A program made the translations under genes and the position numbers. From Opisthocomus hoazin (lineage: Eukaryota > Chordata > Aves > Opisthocomiformes > Opisthocomidae), in the NCBI RefSeq assembly GCF_030867145.1, contig NC_134428.1:22919537-22983536 (forward strand): a stretch of 64,000 nucleotides of DNA, written 5' to 3'. This document shows positions 20,911 through 33,334 of this stretch, in pieces; position 1 is the stretch's first letter, and each line of letters opens with the position of its first letter. The notes beneath the pieces were generated by a model. It saw only the letters and a program-made list of their open reading frames with translations, had not been told where the DNA came from and did no database searches.

Positions 20911-21990
20911 GCCCCATGGGTAGCACAGGGTCCCAGGGGTGGTCCCGTGGGTAGTCTGGGGTCCCATGGGTGATCCTATGCATAGCCCACGATCCCGTGG
21001 ATAGTCTAGGGTCCCACGGGTGCTTCCTGGCCCTGTGGACATCCTGGGGTCCCATGGACAGCCTACGATCTCATGGATAGTCTCAGGTCCCACGGGTGGC
21101 CCCATGGACAGCCTACGATCCCATGGATAGTCTGGGGTCCCATGGGTGGCCCCATGGATAGCCCACAATACCTGGATAGTCTAGGGTCCCACGGGTGCTT
21201 CCTGGTCCTGTGGATGTCCTGGGGTCCCATGGACCGCCCACGATCCCGTGGATAGTCTAGGGTCCCACGGGTGGCCCCATGGACAGCCCATGATCCCGTG
21301 GATAGTCTAGGGTCCCACGGGTTCTTCCTGGTCCTGTGGACGTCCTGGGTTCCCACGGATAGCACAAGGTCCCGTGGGTGCCTGCTGGTCACATTCATAG
21401 CAGAGGGTGCTGTGGGTGTCTCCTTCTCCCGTGGGTAGCGTGGGCTGTCAGGGACAGCACGGGGTCCCATGGGGTGCCTGCGGACCCTGTGGATAGCACC
21501 CACAGGTCTCCATGAATCTCATGGAGTGTTTGGGAGCCCCGTGGGTGCTCTCCAGACCTGTGAGGTGTCCGGGGGCCCCGTGGAGTGTTTGCTGACCCCC
21601 GTGTGTGGTGTGGGGTGCCTGTGGACCCCGTGGGTGCTGTGGGGTCCCGTGGGGTCCACATGGAGCCTATGGGTAGCACAGGGACCCACAGGTCTCCATG
21701 AATCTCATGGAGTGTTCGGGAGTCCCATGGGTGCTCTCCAGACCTGTGAGGTATCCAGGAGTCCCGTGGGGTGCCTGCAGACCCCATGGGTGCTGCGGGG
21801 TGCCAGGGGGTGCCTGCGGAGCCCATGGGTAGCACAGGGACCCACAGGTCTCCATGAATCCTCCGGAGAGTTTGGGAACCCCAAGGGTGCTCTCTGGCCC
21901 TGTGGAGCGTCTGGGGGTCCCACGGGGTGTCTGCTGGCCCCACAGGTACCCAGGTGTCCCACGGGGCACCAAGCATTCCCACGGGTGCCC
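20911..21990. repeat. Composite minisatellite in MPRIP intron 1
   Basis: About 1.1 kb of GC-rich tandem repeat built from GGTCCCA(C/T)GGGTG-like words. In the first half, GATAGTCT starts recur at 21000, 21076, 21126, 21174, 21251 and 21301, so steps of about 50 and 76 bp alternate. In the second half, a longer unit headed by CACAGGTCTCCATGAATC recurs at 21501, 21687 and 21843 (steps 186 and 156). This is higher-order structure made by repeated unequal exchange. Open frames crossing it are artefacts. Confidence 0.93.
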
Positions 21991-24625
21991 ACTGGTCCCT
22001 TAGGCCATGGCCCCCCCCAGTGCCTCCTCCCGTGGGTCCCCTCCCCTTCTCGGAGGCCATTTGGGGTCCGGTGCCTGCACTTGGGGTGATCCCAGCCCCT
22101 CTTGGGGTGCGCAGGTGGGGGGGGGAGATCCTGTAGGCTCCATCCGGAGACCCTGAAAGTCCTGGGAAAAAGTCGGCTGCCAACAAACCGTCCCCTCCTG
22201 GAGGTGCCGGGCACGGCCCCCCCACCCTACAGCCCCCCGCTTTCCTAGGGGCACGGGAAGGGGACCCCTGCCCCTTCCAGGCCGGAGGGGGCTACCGGGG
22301 CTGGGTCTTCCTCCTCCTCCTCTTCCTCCCAGGCCTGATATAGGCCTGGGGAGCATGGGGGGGCCGTGGTGTTGGGGAGCTGGAGCTGGGCCACCCTCCC
22401 TCCCTCCGCACCTTTCGGGGGCCGGGGCTGACGTCCCGGCTCCCGATCCTATTATGGCAATGAGATCAGACATATTGCTGGGGGCTCTGGGGGGGGGGCA
22501 TAATGAAATCTTGAGGGCTAATATGGAAAAAATGTAACTGGAAAAAATGCCGTGGTGTGTGCGGGAAGGGGCGGGCAGCGGGGAGCGTCGCGGCCGTGCC
22601 CAGACAAAGGAGCCGTCCCGGAGGGGGGCTCGGAAAGAGCCCCCCGCTCCCGGCTGGCCCCGTCCCGCTGCCCTGCCCGGGGTTTCGCCGCCGTCCGGGT
22701 GCAAGGCGTTGTGATTTTTATTGGGGGGTTCAACGTGTCGCGCGCTGTCCCCTGTAGCGCCTGCCTGCCCTCGCCGCCCTCCCCGGGGACTCGGAGCCGT
22801 CTTTGGGGCAGCCTTTCGTTGGCTTTGTTCCTGTTGGGGTGGCGGGTGGCCCTGGGGGGCTGCCACCATGGCCGGATCCTGCGGGGATGGGGTTGGCCCC
22901 GTGGCCGGATCCGGACCCCGCGTGGGGGCTCCGGTTGGGATAACGGCGCGGTCCTGTTCGGCTTCTCCCTTTGCAGCTGGGGTGAAGTAATCCCGATTCC
23001 CAGATAAGATGGTGGCTCTGGTAGCGTGGGATGCATGCGGACGCCCTCCCGCCTCGCCGTGCAGCCCCCCGGGGCCGAGGAGCCCCCGGCCGTGGCCAGC
23101 CCAGCACCCTGTCCACCCCCCCTCCGAATTTGTGCCCCTTGGAGGAGGAGGAGGAGGCTCCGCACCGCAGCGAGGAACCTGGCTGGGTGTGGGGGTGTGC
23201 TCCTTCCGAAGCACACCCAGGAATAACGGTTCATTTAACAGCGCTGGATGGGGGTTTTTTTCCCTTTTGGTTTGGGTGGGGGGGACCCCAGGGCGCAGCG
23301 TGGGGGCCCTGCGCTCAGCATGTCCCGCTCGCCCCGTGGACGGGGATCGTGTTGGTGATTACCTAGAGTCAGGCTAGAAAAGTCCTTTTGAGTCATCTGA
23401 CCTTTCTACTTGGCTTGCAGGAAAGGTGAAGGTACTTCACACTTACGCACTCGTGTCTTTTTTTGGATTTTTATTATATAAAAATACCTGCGTGGGTGCT
23501 GGGAGCCGTCCCTGCTGCTTCCCAGGGTGCTCCGGAGCCTCTCGGGGCAGGGACCGGTGCGCGTTGGCAAAGAGTCACAAATATTTAGTGATAGTAGTGG
23601 ATTTGCATTGCACTTGGGCACTGAATTAGGAAGGGGGCTGGGAGGGGGGAATCCGGCCCCAAACATCAGGATTAATGAGCTGGAGCTCTCTAATAATAAT
23701 CGGACTTAGCGCTTCCAACTTCAAAGGGCTGCGTGGCCGCTAAGTCCCTAATCCCGGGAGCGCTGCGTTCACGAGTTGTTTTTGTGCGTGGCTGTGCTGC
23801 CGGCCGGGGGTCGGTGTGGCTTGGGGTGGCTGCGTGGGGTCCCACTGCCCCGTGGAGCCTTGGCCACCCCCCCCAGGCAGAAGGGGACATGTCCTTGACC
23901 CCCCCCAGCCTGCACTTGACCTTTTGGGGTGCCTGCATGGCATGGGAAAAACTGGGTCAGTCGCTGCGTCTCCTCCCCGCTTTGGGAATCCTGTCGCTGT
24001 GGGTCTGCCCCGACGAAGCCGAGCCCCGGCATGGGTGGCCGCAGGGTCTGGCCCGTGGTCCCCGGCGGACACGGTGCTGTCGATGGCTCTGTCCCGGCTG
24101 CTCCTCCCCTTGCGCTGCCCCTTTCCCAGCAAGGGAGAAATTCCGTTTTCGTGGGAATTCCCTCTTTCCTGGCAAGGCGTGCCTGCACCGACACCGCGCA
24201 GTTCCCGGTAACCTCCTGCCTGCCTCGTGTGGAGGTCAGCCTTCCCAGAGCCTGCCGCGGGAGGATGGACGGTTCCCGAGGACCCTTCTCCATCTCCGGG
24301 ACAAAGCCGAGCCAGCCGGTGGGACCCTCTGCCCGAGGACTCTGCAGGGCTGTGGGGGTGTCCCCGCGGGGTCCTTGCTCTCCACGCCGGCTGGCCTGGA
24401 CCGAGCCATGCCAGCGCGGACGTGCCTTCGGTTCGTAAGGGAGCTGAAGTCCCCCACGACAGGAACGGGCTGGGAATTAACCTCAAAATTACGCTCGGCC
24501 TGAATTGGAAGAAGAGCAGAGTGTAAAGCAGTTTCTTTTAATTTTCTCCATGCATGTGCTCTCTGGGGACATGGGGACTGGCACAGATAGAGGAATTTGA
24601 GGACGTCTTTCCAGCTACCGGTGCC

Positions 24626-24687
24626 TTTTTTTTCCTTTTTTTTTTTTTTTTTTTTCCTTTTTTCCTTTTGTTTTGTTTTTTTCTTGA
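24626..24687. repeat. Poly-T/pyrimidine tract
   Basis: About 60 bases of nearly pure T with a few C and G. It has no CR1 tail attached; it may be simple-sequence expansion. Confidence 0.85.
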
Positions 24688-27600
24688 GACCGTGGCATGG
24701 ATGCCCAGAGGACCACCCAGTTAGAAAATGGAGCTCGCAGACTTTTCCCAGTGCCTCCTCCTGCCCCGGCCCGTGACACCCCTACCCAGCGGTGGGGGGG
24801 TGGTTATTTCCATCTCTCCTCTGTCGGATATTATCACTTTCCTGCTGTTCTGGACACCAAACAGCCGGCCGCCAGCAGCCCCGAGGCCAGAGAGCGTCAG
24901 CGTTGGGTCGTGGGCTTGGCTTTGCTCCGGGGCGTTGCGTCGATGGGGCTGCGATGCCCTGGGGTCCTGTCCTGCCTCTGTGCGTTGTCCGAAGGGCAGC
25001 AGGGTGAGGGATCATGTCCCGGGCACGCTTTCGCCTCCACCCCCTCTCCCCGCTCCTTCGGGAAGGAAAAGCCCCCTCTTTACTGGAAAGCAGCCCCCGT
25101 GCTCGCGTTCCCTGTGCCTGGCTGCTTGTATCATGCTGCAAAAATCCGCCTGTGCTTGACTAATTATTAGGACTGAACAGGGGGGGATTCTCTGCAAATG
25201 TCAAAGCCGCCTCCGCCGGCGGCTGCAGCGGGCAGGGCTGTGGGGGGCACAGCCAGAGGGGCTGGGGCAGGGCAGGGTCGCAGCATCCCACCCTCGGAGA
25301 GCGGCGTGCAGGCAGCGGGAGAGCCGTGAGGTTGGGTCCCGAGGTCACCTTGGGGTGCGCTTGACCCTCCGCGTGGCCCGAGGACGTGGGGGTGCGTTTG
25401 GGTGCCGGAGAACTGTCCCCTTGGCGTGCTGATTTGCTGCTGGTTTTTCGCCTGGCGCCGAACCTTATCTGCTCTGGCACCCGAGGAAGGGATAAATCCC
25501 CTCTCCAGCACTCCGGAGAGACGTTGCGGCTTCTCCCCGGCACGGAGGAAGCCCCGATGCGGGAGGTGGTTGGATACGCCTGCTCGCTGCCGGGCACGCC
25601 GGGCTTCGGGGCCGCTCGAGGAGGGGGAGCTGGGGTTGCAAAGCCCGTTCCTTCCCACGTCCATTTTGCTGCCACCTGATGAAATGCCCGTTGGCGCTGC
25701 AGCCGGCCTCTGCCAGCTCCTGCTCCGACTGCCCGAGCCGGTGGCAGCTCTGGGACCCGAGCGCAGCCCCGGGGCCGGGGTGTTTGCAGAAGGAGCCCGG
25801 CTGTTTGCACGAAGGGCGAATCCAACCTCTCCCCGTCGCGTTCCTCTGGCTGGCCGGTCGCTCCCGCTGCCCCCGCCGCAAGCTGCCCAGGCAGCTCTGT
25901 TCCCCGGGGTTTGCCAGCGGCTGCGTCGGGGCCGCTGGTGTGGCCGGGGGGGCTGTGCCATGCACGGTGCCCGTCAGCCGCCCGTGGCACCTCGTGCACC
26001 TCACGCCCCAGGTCAGGTCTGTCCGGTCTGGTTTGGCCTTTTCCTGTGCCATGAGATGGGCAAAAGCCTGGACGATTTGCAGCTTCGGTGGCAGCGGCCG
26101 GCTCACGCCCGTACCCGCGCTGTGCGAATGTGGTTTTGCGGGAGGTGGGTGCGCAGGGGGCTGTCCCCACACGCCCAGGAGCTGCCTGGCTCTCGGGCTG
26201 GAGAAAGCTGAGCTTGGAGCGAACCTGGGATCAGCAAGGAGCTGCCACGATGCTGAGCTGGGGGCTCGCAGGGTGTTTCCACTCCGGGAGCGGCTGTGGG
26301 TGCCCACCAGCAGCACAGCAGCCTCCCGCGCTGGGGTTTGGCCCCGCGCCGTCGCCAGGTGACGGGGAGCAGACGGGCGATACTGTATGTGCAGGGAAAC
26401 CGAGCGTGAGCAGCTCAACAGCCGAGGCCGGGCTGTGTCCCCAGCCCTGGGGACTGCGGCCGGAGCGCGGGGTTGCACAGCGGTGTTTGCGGAGCATCCC
26501 GCCGGCTGGGATCGTGGCAATCCCACTGGGAGCGTGCGGAATGCGAAGCGGTGCCAGTCTCTCGGTTCCTAGAAGCCATGCAGTGGGCAGGGAAACCTGC
26601 TTGGGTGTCACATCCTATTCCCACCCCGAACACCATGTCACCTTCCCCATTCCTGCTGGGTGACCGTGGCTCCGACTCGCCCATCAGCAGCGTTCTCTCG
26701 GGCTCCAAAACCGAGAGCAGAGCGGAGCTGAAACCACACAGGTTTCCTCTTCTGAGGTTGCAACCACAGCGCTCGTGGTGACTTTCCCCTTGAGCTCTGC
26801 CAGAAGTGGGTCCCTGCCTTCGGGGAGCCCTGAGCAGTTTGGGAGTTGGTGCTGGGAGATGGCGACGGTGTTGTCCCTGCTCTGGGGTCCGGCTGCGAGC
26901 TGTCACCCTGTCACTGAGCACCCAGAGATGCACACAGGGAGCGGCAGGCGCTGCTGTCGCTGCTTGCGGAGCGGCCCCTTTGCTGAACGCTGGGACTAAA
27001 CCCAGAAGGGTGGCGGGACGGGAGTCACCATGGGGTCACCCGCAGCCTTGGCCAGGCTGGGGCCGTTGTTTTCTCGCAGGGCTGCTGGAAGCCCCGGCAC
27101 AGCGTCCCTGGTGCACGGGGCTCTCCGCGTTCAGCCTTGGAGGCAGAGGCTAAAGCTCCGCTGCCGTGGTCCATTCTTTTTTTTTATTGGGTTTTTTTTT
27201 TGTTTCCCCTTCCCGCTCATTTGCCAAGCCTGAACAAAACAAGCCCAGCCTCCACCCGAGACAGGCTGATGACGTCTGCCGGCAGCCTAAACAGATTATC
27301 CCTCCCGCCACGCGCTCGGAGCCAGGAGCCTCTCCCAGCGATGGATTCAGACTTCCCTCGGAGCGCGGTGGGATGGGTGGTGGTGGGGGGGACATCCCCA
27401 GCCCGCCTGGGCGTCCCAGCACCCCGATGGGGACGTGGTTGCTCCGCCGCGGGGCCGAGTCCGGACCCGAAGAGGAGATGTGGCTGTCAGCAAAGCTCCC
27501 CTGTTCCACCCTGTGCGATGAGCTCTGCTGGGTGCTGCTGAGCACCCTGCTTGGCTGGCTGGTTTGTGTGGGAGAGGGAGGAGGTGAAGGTACCGCTGAC

Positions 27601-28265
27601 AGACGCTGCAGGCGCGAAAGCCTGTCCGACGGGCGTGCTGGTTGGTGTCCAGCCCACCGCCAGCTCTGTGGCAGGGTGCTCCATGGGTGCTCAGGCTCCC
27701 GTCGCCTGTCCTGCCTGCGGGAAGCGGGTGGCTGTGCCCCCTCTGCCCTGCAGCCCTGGGGATGCGCAGGGGGTCCCGCATCACGCTGGGCGTTGGTGGG
27801 TGCTGGGTGGCTCTTCACGTCCTTCGAGCCCTGTCTCCCTGCTGCTGGGAATCGTGTTCCCGGTGCTGGTGGAGCTCGGTGCTTTGTCCGTGCCTGGGCA
27901 GCATCAGCGCGGCAGCTTGACAGCTTCGTGTAAACCGAGCTGGGGCCACTTCCTTCTCCGCTTCCTCCCAGCCGCCGAGCTGCCAGCGCCGGCCCTGGGT
28001 GGGAGGCAGCGTCCTCCCCGTCGATGGGTGCGGGAATGGATGCAGTGACCCGAGGGGCGGGTGAGGGGCTGCGGAGAACCCACAGCACGGCTCTGGCGAT
28101 GGGCCCTGGAGCTGAGCAGAGGTGAGATGGGATGCCTGGGCGTTCCCAGAGGTGCGACGGGAAGCGGCGCGGTGACGCGGCTGCGTTTCTGCCTGAGTCA
28201 GCGTCCGCCGGTCCCACGGGACGAGACCCAACCGGGTGCCGTGGGGCTCCGACCCGGCCACTCGT

Positions 28266-28327
28266 CACAGAATCACAGAATGGTAGGGGTTGGAAGGGAC
28301 CTCTGTGGGTCATCTAGTCCAACCCTC
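28266..28327 (-). mobile_element. CR1 tail, 62 bp
   Basis: Only the inverted 3' end is present: CACAGAATCACAGAATGGTA and the GACCTCTGTGGGTCATCTAG word. Severe 5' truncation is typical of target-primed CR1 insertion. Confidence 0.92.
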
Positions 28328-30409
28328 GTCCCGCGCGGTGGTGTCCCTGGAAGGCACTGTGGCTACATCTCCCCTTTTTTTGGGTGGTGAAGTGCCTGCA
28401 GATCTCTCCCGCGGTGGTGAGGCGGCAGCTCCGGCACCTCCCGGCCGAGGTCGTGGCGGATGGGTGGCTTTGTCACCGCGAGCCGTGCCGGAGGAACCGG
28501 CTCTCCTCTTCCTGCCTGCCCTGGGAGCGTCGCCCCACCTCACCCCACCCCAGACGTGGATGCATCGCGCTGCCGGCAGCTGCCCTCCTCTCCGCTCCGT
28601 GTCGTGGTGCGGCTCGCCCTTCGGCCAGGTCCCTCCTGGAGAAAAGCAAAGCCACTCGGCGCCCGAGCATCCCGCCTGGCTGCTGCCTGCGGGGAAGCTG
28701 CCCGGAGCTGCCCTTCGGACGTCGCCGCAGCTCGCGGGAGACGAACGGGGCTCTGCGTCACCTGAGAGCCCCGGGGCTGCTCTAACGCCATCCCTTAACG
28801 TGAGGTTGGACGGATCTGCTTGGACCGGGGAAGTTTTTGCTCTGAGCTCTTGCTCGGTGCTGGGCGTTGCATTTTCCTCCAGCTCTCCGGAGGAAGCCGA
28901 GCTGGTGCAGAGCGTCGTGTGGCTCCAGCTCCATCGCGGCGCGGTGACGCTTCCCTGGACCTGCCTCCCGCAGCGGCGTCGAGCGGGGTTATTTTAAACC
29001 TCGTTTCAGCAGGACTGTTCCAATGCAGGTGTGACGGGTTTATTTCAGGCACTTTGCGTGCGGACTCATAGCCCTTTTATTTAGGCTTGTCCGTCTCTGG
29101 GCAGTTGCTTGGTTTTAGCACTAGCTTGCCTTGGTTTGGCTTTAAAAAGCGCTGCTGTGTGTTCATCTGTTGGTGGGTGGAACCGGGCTGCCCACGCTGG
29201 CTGGCTCTAATTCATACCTTTCAGCTATTTCAGTTTCAATATCTGAAATTGGATGCTTCTGCTGAAGTAAGTATAGCCCGCTGGTGCTGTTTTGTGATGC
29301 TGGTAAAGAAACGACGGTGCTCTCTGTGTTAAGGTCATGTATTTCAGGTGCTTGGTCTGCTGAGCCAAAACTGGAGCGGTTGAGGGCAAAATAACGTCTG
29401 GGGCAGGGCGTGAGGCAGGCTGAGGTCAGGCAGGGCTTCACACCCGGAATCCTGGGTTAGGGCTGCTCGCTGCTGACCCTGGCGATGCTGTCCCCTGGCT
29501 GGGTTTCGTGGTTGCTTCGTCCCCGCTGTGGCACTCGGGCTTGCCCGCTGCCTGTCGGACGGGGGGCTACGTGGGGCCAGGGGGCATGAGAGGTTTTCCT
29601 GGTGGGGCTTTGCTGGGTTGAGCGTTTGACTGTGCCCGTGGGCTCTGCTGGGGCATGGAGGGGAAAATCGGGGGACGGCGGAGGGCCGAGCCCCGCAAGC
29701 AGCTCAGCTTGCTAATCCGGGCGCTGGGGATGCCGCGTCCTGCTGTCGCTGCCATCCTCTTCCTCCTTCCTGGGTGGTGGTGGCTTCTCCCAATGTCTCC
29801 TCGAGCGCCGGAGCTGGTTGCTCAGGGCTCGCTGCGAGTGCCTCTTGTGGGAGTTTGGGGACCCCCCCCTTCCCTGCCGCAGTGACCTGCTGAAGGCGCT
29901 TCCCGACTCTCCGGTGGGTCATCCTTCGTTATTTCATCACCATTTTGCTTTCCCCCCTGTAAAACAGAAGAAAAATTTTGGGGATGCAGTTTGGAGCGGC
30001 ACGCCTGGCACGGTGGGGAGCAGTGGGAGCCCCTGCTCCAAAGTCCTCCCCTCGCGTGGGCAGGGGTGCGTCACGGGCGCCCATGGGTGCGGGCGCGGGG
30101 CGTGGCGGGACGCGGGACGGGCGCGCAGCGGGTGCCGCGGCGGCTGGGGGGCCATGGGCGAGCAGAGCACCCAGGTGAGCAGGGTGGGTGGATGGGATGG
30201 GGGGCGAGGGGCTCCTTGCCGAAGCCAGGGAGGGCTGGGGGCTGCGGCGTGCCCACCCGTGCCAGCAAGGCGTGGGTGAGTCTCGTGCTGGTGGTGGGAA
30301 CAGACGGGTGCAGGGGTGCCCCGGGAGGGAGGGAAGCAGCTCCCCCAAGCTGGATCCCGGTCCCAGCACTTCTTTGTCATTGTTTCCAACCCCCTTTGAA
30401 GGGAAGGGG

Positions 30410-30428
30410 AAGGAAGGAAGGAAGGAAA
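30410..30428. repeat. (GGAA)n microsatellite
   Basis: About five GGAA units in a row, in MPRIP intron 1. ETS-family factors bind GGAA arrays, but this one is short. Confidence 0.7.
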
Positions 30429-30815
30429 GTCTTCTCAAATCATGTTTTCCCAGCTGCTGGGAGAACAACACCTAGAGCTGATACATCACGTTGTGGTGGG
30501 GGGATAAGAGGTTTTGTGATTTCTTTTCACTTTATAAACAGTAGAAGGGCTCCTCCAGCTTGTTTCCAGTTTGCTTACTCAGTGCTTCATGCATTTGACA
30601 GTTTTTGGTGCATAGGCAGTTTCTTCTATTGTTTGCAGGGATTTTTCCAGAGGGGAAACTTTTTTTTTTTTTGACATTACAAAACCACAGAAACTGGCAG
30701 GAGGAATCTAGGGGAGGTGCTGAATTGGAAACAGTTTTAAGCTTTAAGGAGAAAAAAAAAAAAAGGAAGAAAAAGAATGAAAGCAACAAGATTAACCAAA
30801 TAATTTCAAGAGCAG

Positions 30816-30869
30816 CGGGGAACGTGTGTCCTTGTTGCTGTACGGGGAACGTGTGTCCTTGTTGCTGTA
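30816..30869. repeat. 27-bp direct tandem duplication
   Basis: Two adjacent copies of a 27-mer starting CGGGGAACGTGTGTCC (30816-30842 and 30843-30869), identical at every base. Recent event. Confidence 0.9.
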
Positions 30870-31866
30870 TGGCTGGGCTGGGCGTGCGTGGAGGTTTCAT
30901 GGTGGAAAGCAGCGTCTCCGGAGCCAGGGGCTCCTGAAGGTGGGTCTGTCCTGGGCTTCCTCCCTCCCTCCCTGTCCCGGCACCTCCGCCTCGGCGGTGT
31001 GGCAATGCCTCGCTGCTCTTGCGCCAGGATTTGGCCTCAGCGCTTGCCGGGAATGGGGTTGGCTAATAGCTTGACAGCAGGAGCGGTGCCCGTAGGACTT
31101 TGCGGGGGAGGACATGCCCGGTGCCCATCCCACCGCTCGCCGTGACGCGGGTCAGCTTCCCACCGGCCACTTCTGCGCCCAAACCACCGGTGCAAAGAGC
31201 CTGGATATTTTTCTTTCCTCGTTGATAAGCGGCAGTGCTGTAAGGCATTTCTTTCCGGGTATTCTTTCCCTTTCTCTTCCCGGCTGGCTGGCTGAGCTGT
31301 TCTCCCTCCTCCCGGCCCTGACCTTCCTGCGTGCTCGGCCGGGGGCTGCTGGAAGCCGCTGCCGGGGAGGAGGGGGCTGGCAGGGGCCACCCCTGCGGGG
31401 AAGTGGCTGTTGGACCTGCACGGCACGGGAAGCAGCTCCGAGCTGGAGAAGTGCCAGCGCCGGGTAGTTTTTCCTCTCTTAATTAACAAAAGGAAAACAT
31501 GGAGCTCTCCTTCGGAGTGGGTTTTTGCTTTGGAGCAGCAGCACGCTGCCGATGGCGAGGGGAAGCGCTGTCAGCGAGGACGTGCCCTGCAGCTTGGCGG
31601 TACCCAGGAGGTTGGTTGGCGCTCCCGGCGCGATGCCGTGCGGAGGCAGCTGAGTCTGGTGTTTGTGGCCAGGGTTTTACCTCCTCCTGAGGCCTCGTCT
31701 CAGTCCCGTTTGCACACAGTGTATATGACACCACGGGCTGCCATCAGGCATCGTGTTCCCCACGCTGCAGGGCTGATGTTCTGAGTGCAGGAGCTCGGAC
31801 CTGTGCAGCCGCCTTTGGACTGGGACTGATGCGGTTTCCCCTGGTCCCTGACCATCGATGCCCTCG

Positions 31867-32035
31867 CAGAATCACAGAATGTTCAGGCTTGGAAGGGACC
31901 TCTGTGGGTCACCCAGTCCAACCCCCCTGCTGAAGCAGGGTCTCCTACAGCAGGCTGCACAGGACCGAATCCAGATGGGTCTTGAATACCTCCGGAGAAG
32001 GAGAATCGATAACCTCTCTGGGCAACCTGTGCAGC
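31867..32035 (-). mobile_element. CR1 LINE 3' end next to MPRIP exon 2
   Basis: Inverted tail plus the last part of ORF2, ending about 60 bp before the exon 2 acceptor. It is moderately diverged (GAATCGATAACC in place of the usual GACTCCACAGCC). It lies antisense to MPRIP, just upstream of the probable branch-point region. Confidence 0.92.
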
Positions 32036-32097
32036 ACTTGTCCACGGTGAGCCGGTTTCCTCGGCGTCTGACGTGTTTCTCCGCTGTTTCTTTGCAG

Positions 32098-32175
32098 GCC
32101 AAACCCATTTATGGTGGCTGGCTGCTGCTGGCCCCGGAAGGAACGGACTTTGACAACCCCGTCCATCGCTCCCGG
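32098..32175 (+). CDS. MPRIP: MPRIP exon 2 (residues 41-66)
   Basis: 26 codons, phase 0 at both ends, acceptor CTTTGCAG and donor CCGG|GTAAGC. The sequence AKPIYGGWLLLAPEGTDFDN differs from human only at Glu for Asp within that span. It starts the first PH domain (first beta strand, GGWLLL). Confidence 0.97.
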
Positions 32176-33301
32176 GTAAGCGAAGCGGAGACGCCCTCTG
32201 CCCGTGACGTGGGTGGGGGTGGTGGGAGGAGTGGCGAGGGCCTGTCCCCGTCCACGGAAGAAGCTGCGGCCACGGGAGTGCCGCAGGCACCTCTGTGCAC
32301 CCATCCCCTTCTGCAAACTGGGAAGATGGGAGGTGGTTCCTGGAGCGGGGCTGGACTGCCTTCTCTGGGATGCAAGGTCTGCTGTGCTGGGCAGCAGGCT
32401 GGGGTGCTACGGGTGCTGGCCAGGCTCGGTCCGTGCAGTTTTATTGCTTGCTGCTGTTGCTTTCTGATCCCTTGATGCTGCTCTGGTTGGGGTCTGGTTG
32501 GCCTGACACATGCCACGCTGATGGGAAGGCTCGTGGGCTGTGGGCTGTGCGGCTCTGAGCTGGGCTGGGACCATCAGCAAAGCACCCAGATTCCCTTTGG
32601 TGCTTGGAAACAAGTAGTTTATTTTCTGCAGCTCATCAGGGGCATGCCCAGAGTTCTGGAGGGAAGCTGCATCCCATCCCGTGGGTCAGGCAGGTCCTGC
32701 AGCGAGGAAGGGGCTGAGAAGCGATTCCCCCATTTTCCTGCCCTGAGGGGTGAGAGGCCCAGAAGGACGTGGCCAGGCTGATGCCCTTTCACCACCGGCT
32801 TGCGACGAGGACTCCCAGCCTGTCGCCAAGCTGCTTTTCCAGGGAGCTTGCTGCCGAGGCCGCCAGGACAGGGCTGTCTGGTGCGTGGGAGGGATGGCAA
32901 TGGTCCGTGAACCCTCTGTCACGCAGCCAAAACGCTCTCAGAGCTGCTACTAGTGGGAAAAAAAAAAATCTCTAGAGTGAACAAGGACTGGGTTCCAAGT
33001 TCAGCCTGGGGTATACAGGTCATTATTTGGAGTCACAGCTCGTGGCAGGCTTGCTGGCCCGACATGGTGGGGACATGGGACTCTGGTCCCCCCTGGAGCG
33101 GAGGCTGCCTGCTAAGCTGGGGCGTGCGGAGGTCCACAGGGTCCTCGATAGATTTGCTTGTCCCTGAGCACCTTGGACTTTACCCGAAGGGCTAAGAAAA
33201 GTGAGATAAGAATTGCTGCACTGGGGCTATGAATCTAGGACCTTTTTTATTTCAGCCTGCTCGACCAGTTTTTGCTCTTGGCTGAAAACAACCTGGCACA
33301 T

Positions 33302-33334
<33 letters not shown>

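Larger units (their letters stand above)
20813..32097 (+). other. MPRIP intron 1
   Basis: About 11.3 kb, GTGGGA donor and TTTGCAG acceptor. It holds a large minisatellite (20911-21990), a pyrimidine tract (24626-24687), two CR1 tails (28266-28327 and 31867-32035), a GGAA microsatellite (30410-30428) and a 27-bp pair (30816-30869). A less GC-rich block at 22436-22560 stands out. Long open frames on both strands (for example 22000-23214 and 25465-26526, minus) are GC-driven and show no known domain. Confidence 0.85.

Noticed and set aside
19570-20973. 467-codon plus-strand open frame over the G-run array and CpG island
   Set aside because: It crosses tandem G-runs, promoter DNA and exon 1 in a different frame from MPRIP. 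Gly/Pro/Arg/Ala-rich content is expected by chance at this GC level.
22000-23214. 404-codon minus-strand frame in MPRIP intron 1
   Set aside because: Pro/Gly/Arg-rich low-complexity product, no splice-consistent structure, no known family; typical of GC-rich introns.
25160-26526. Long overlapping minus-strand frames (336 and 353 codons)
   Set aside because: Several frames are open at once over the same DNA, which points to few A/T-rich stop codons rather than coding.
32105-32114. Second CArG-like word, CCATTTATGG
   Set aside because: It lies inside MPRIP exon 2 and encodes conserved residues (P-I-Y-G), so the match is explained by coding.
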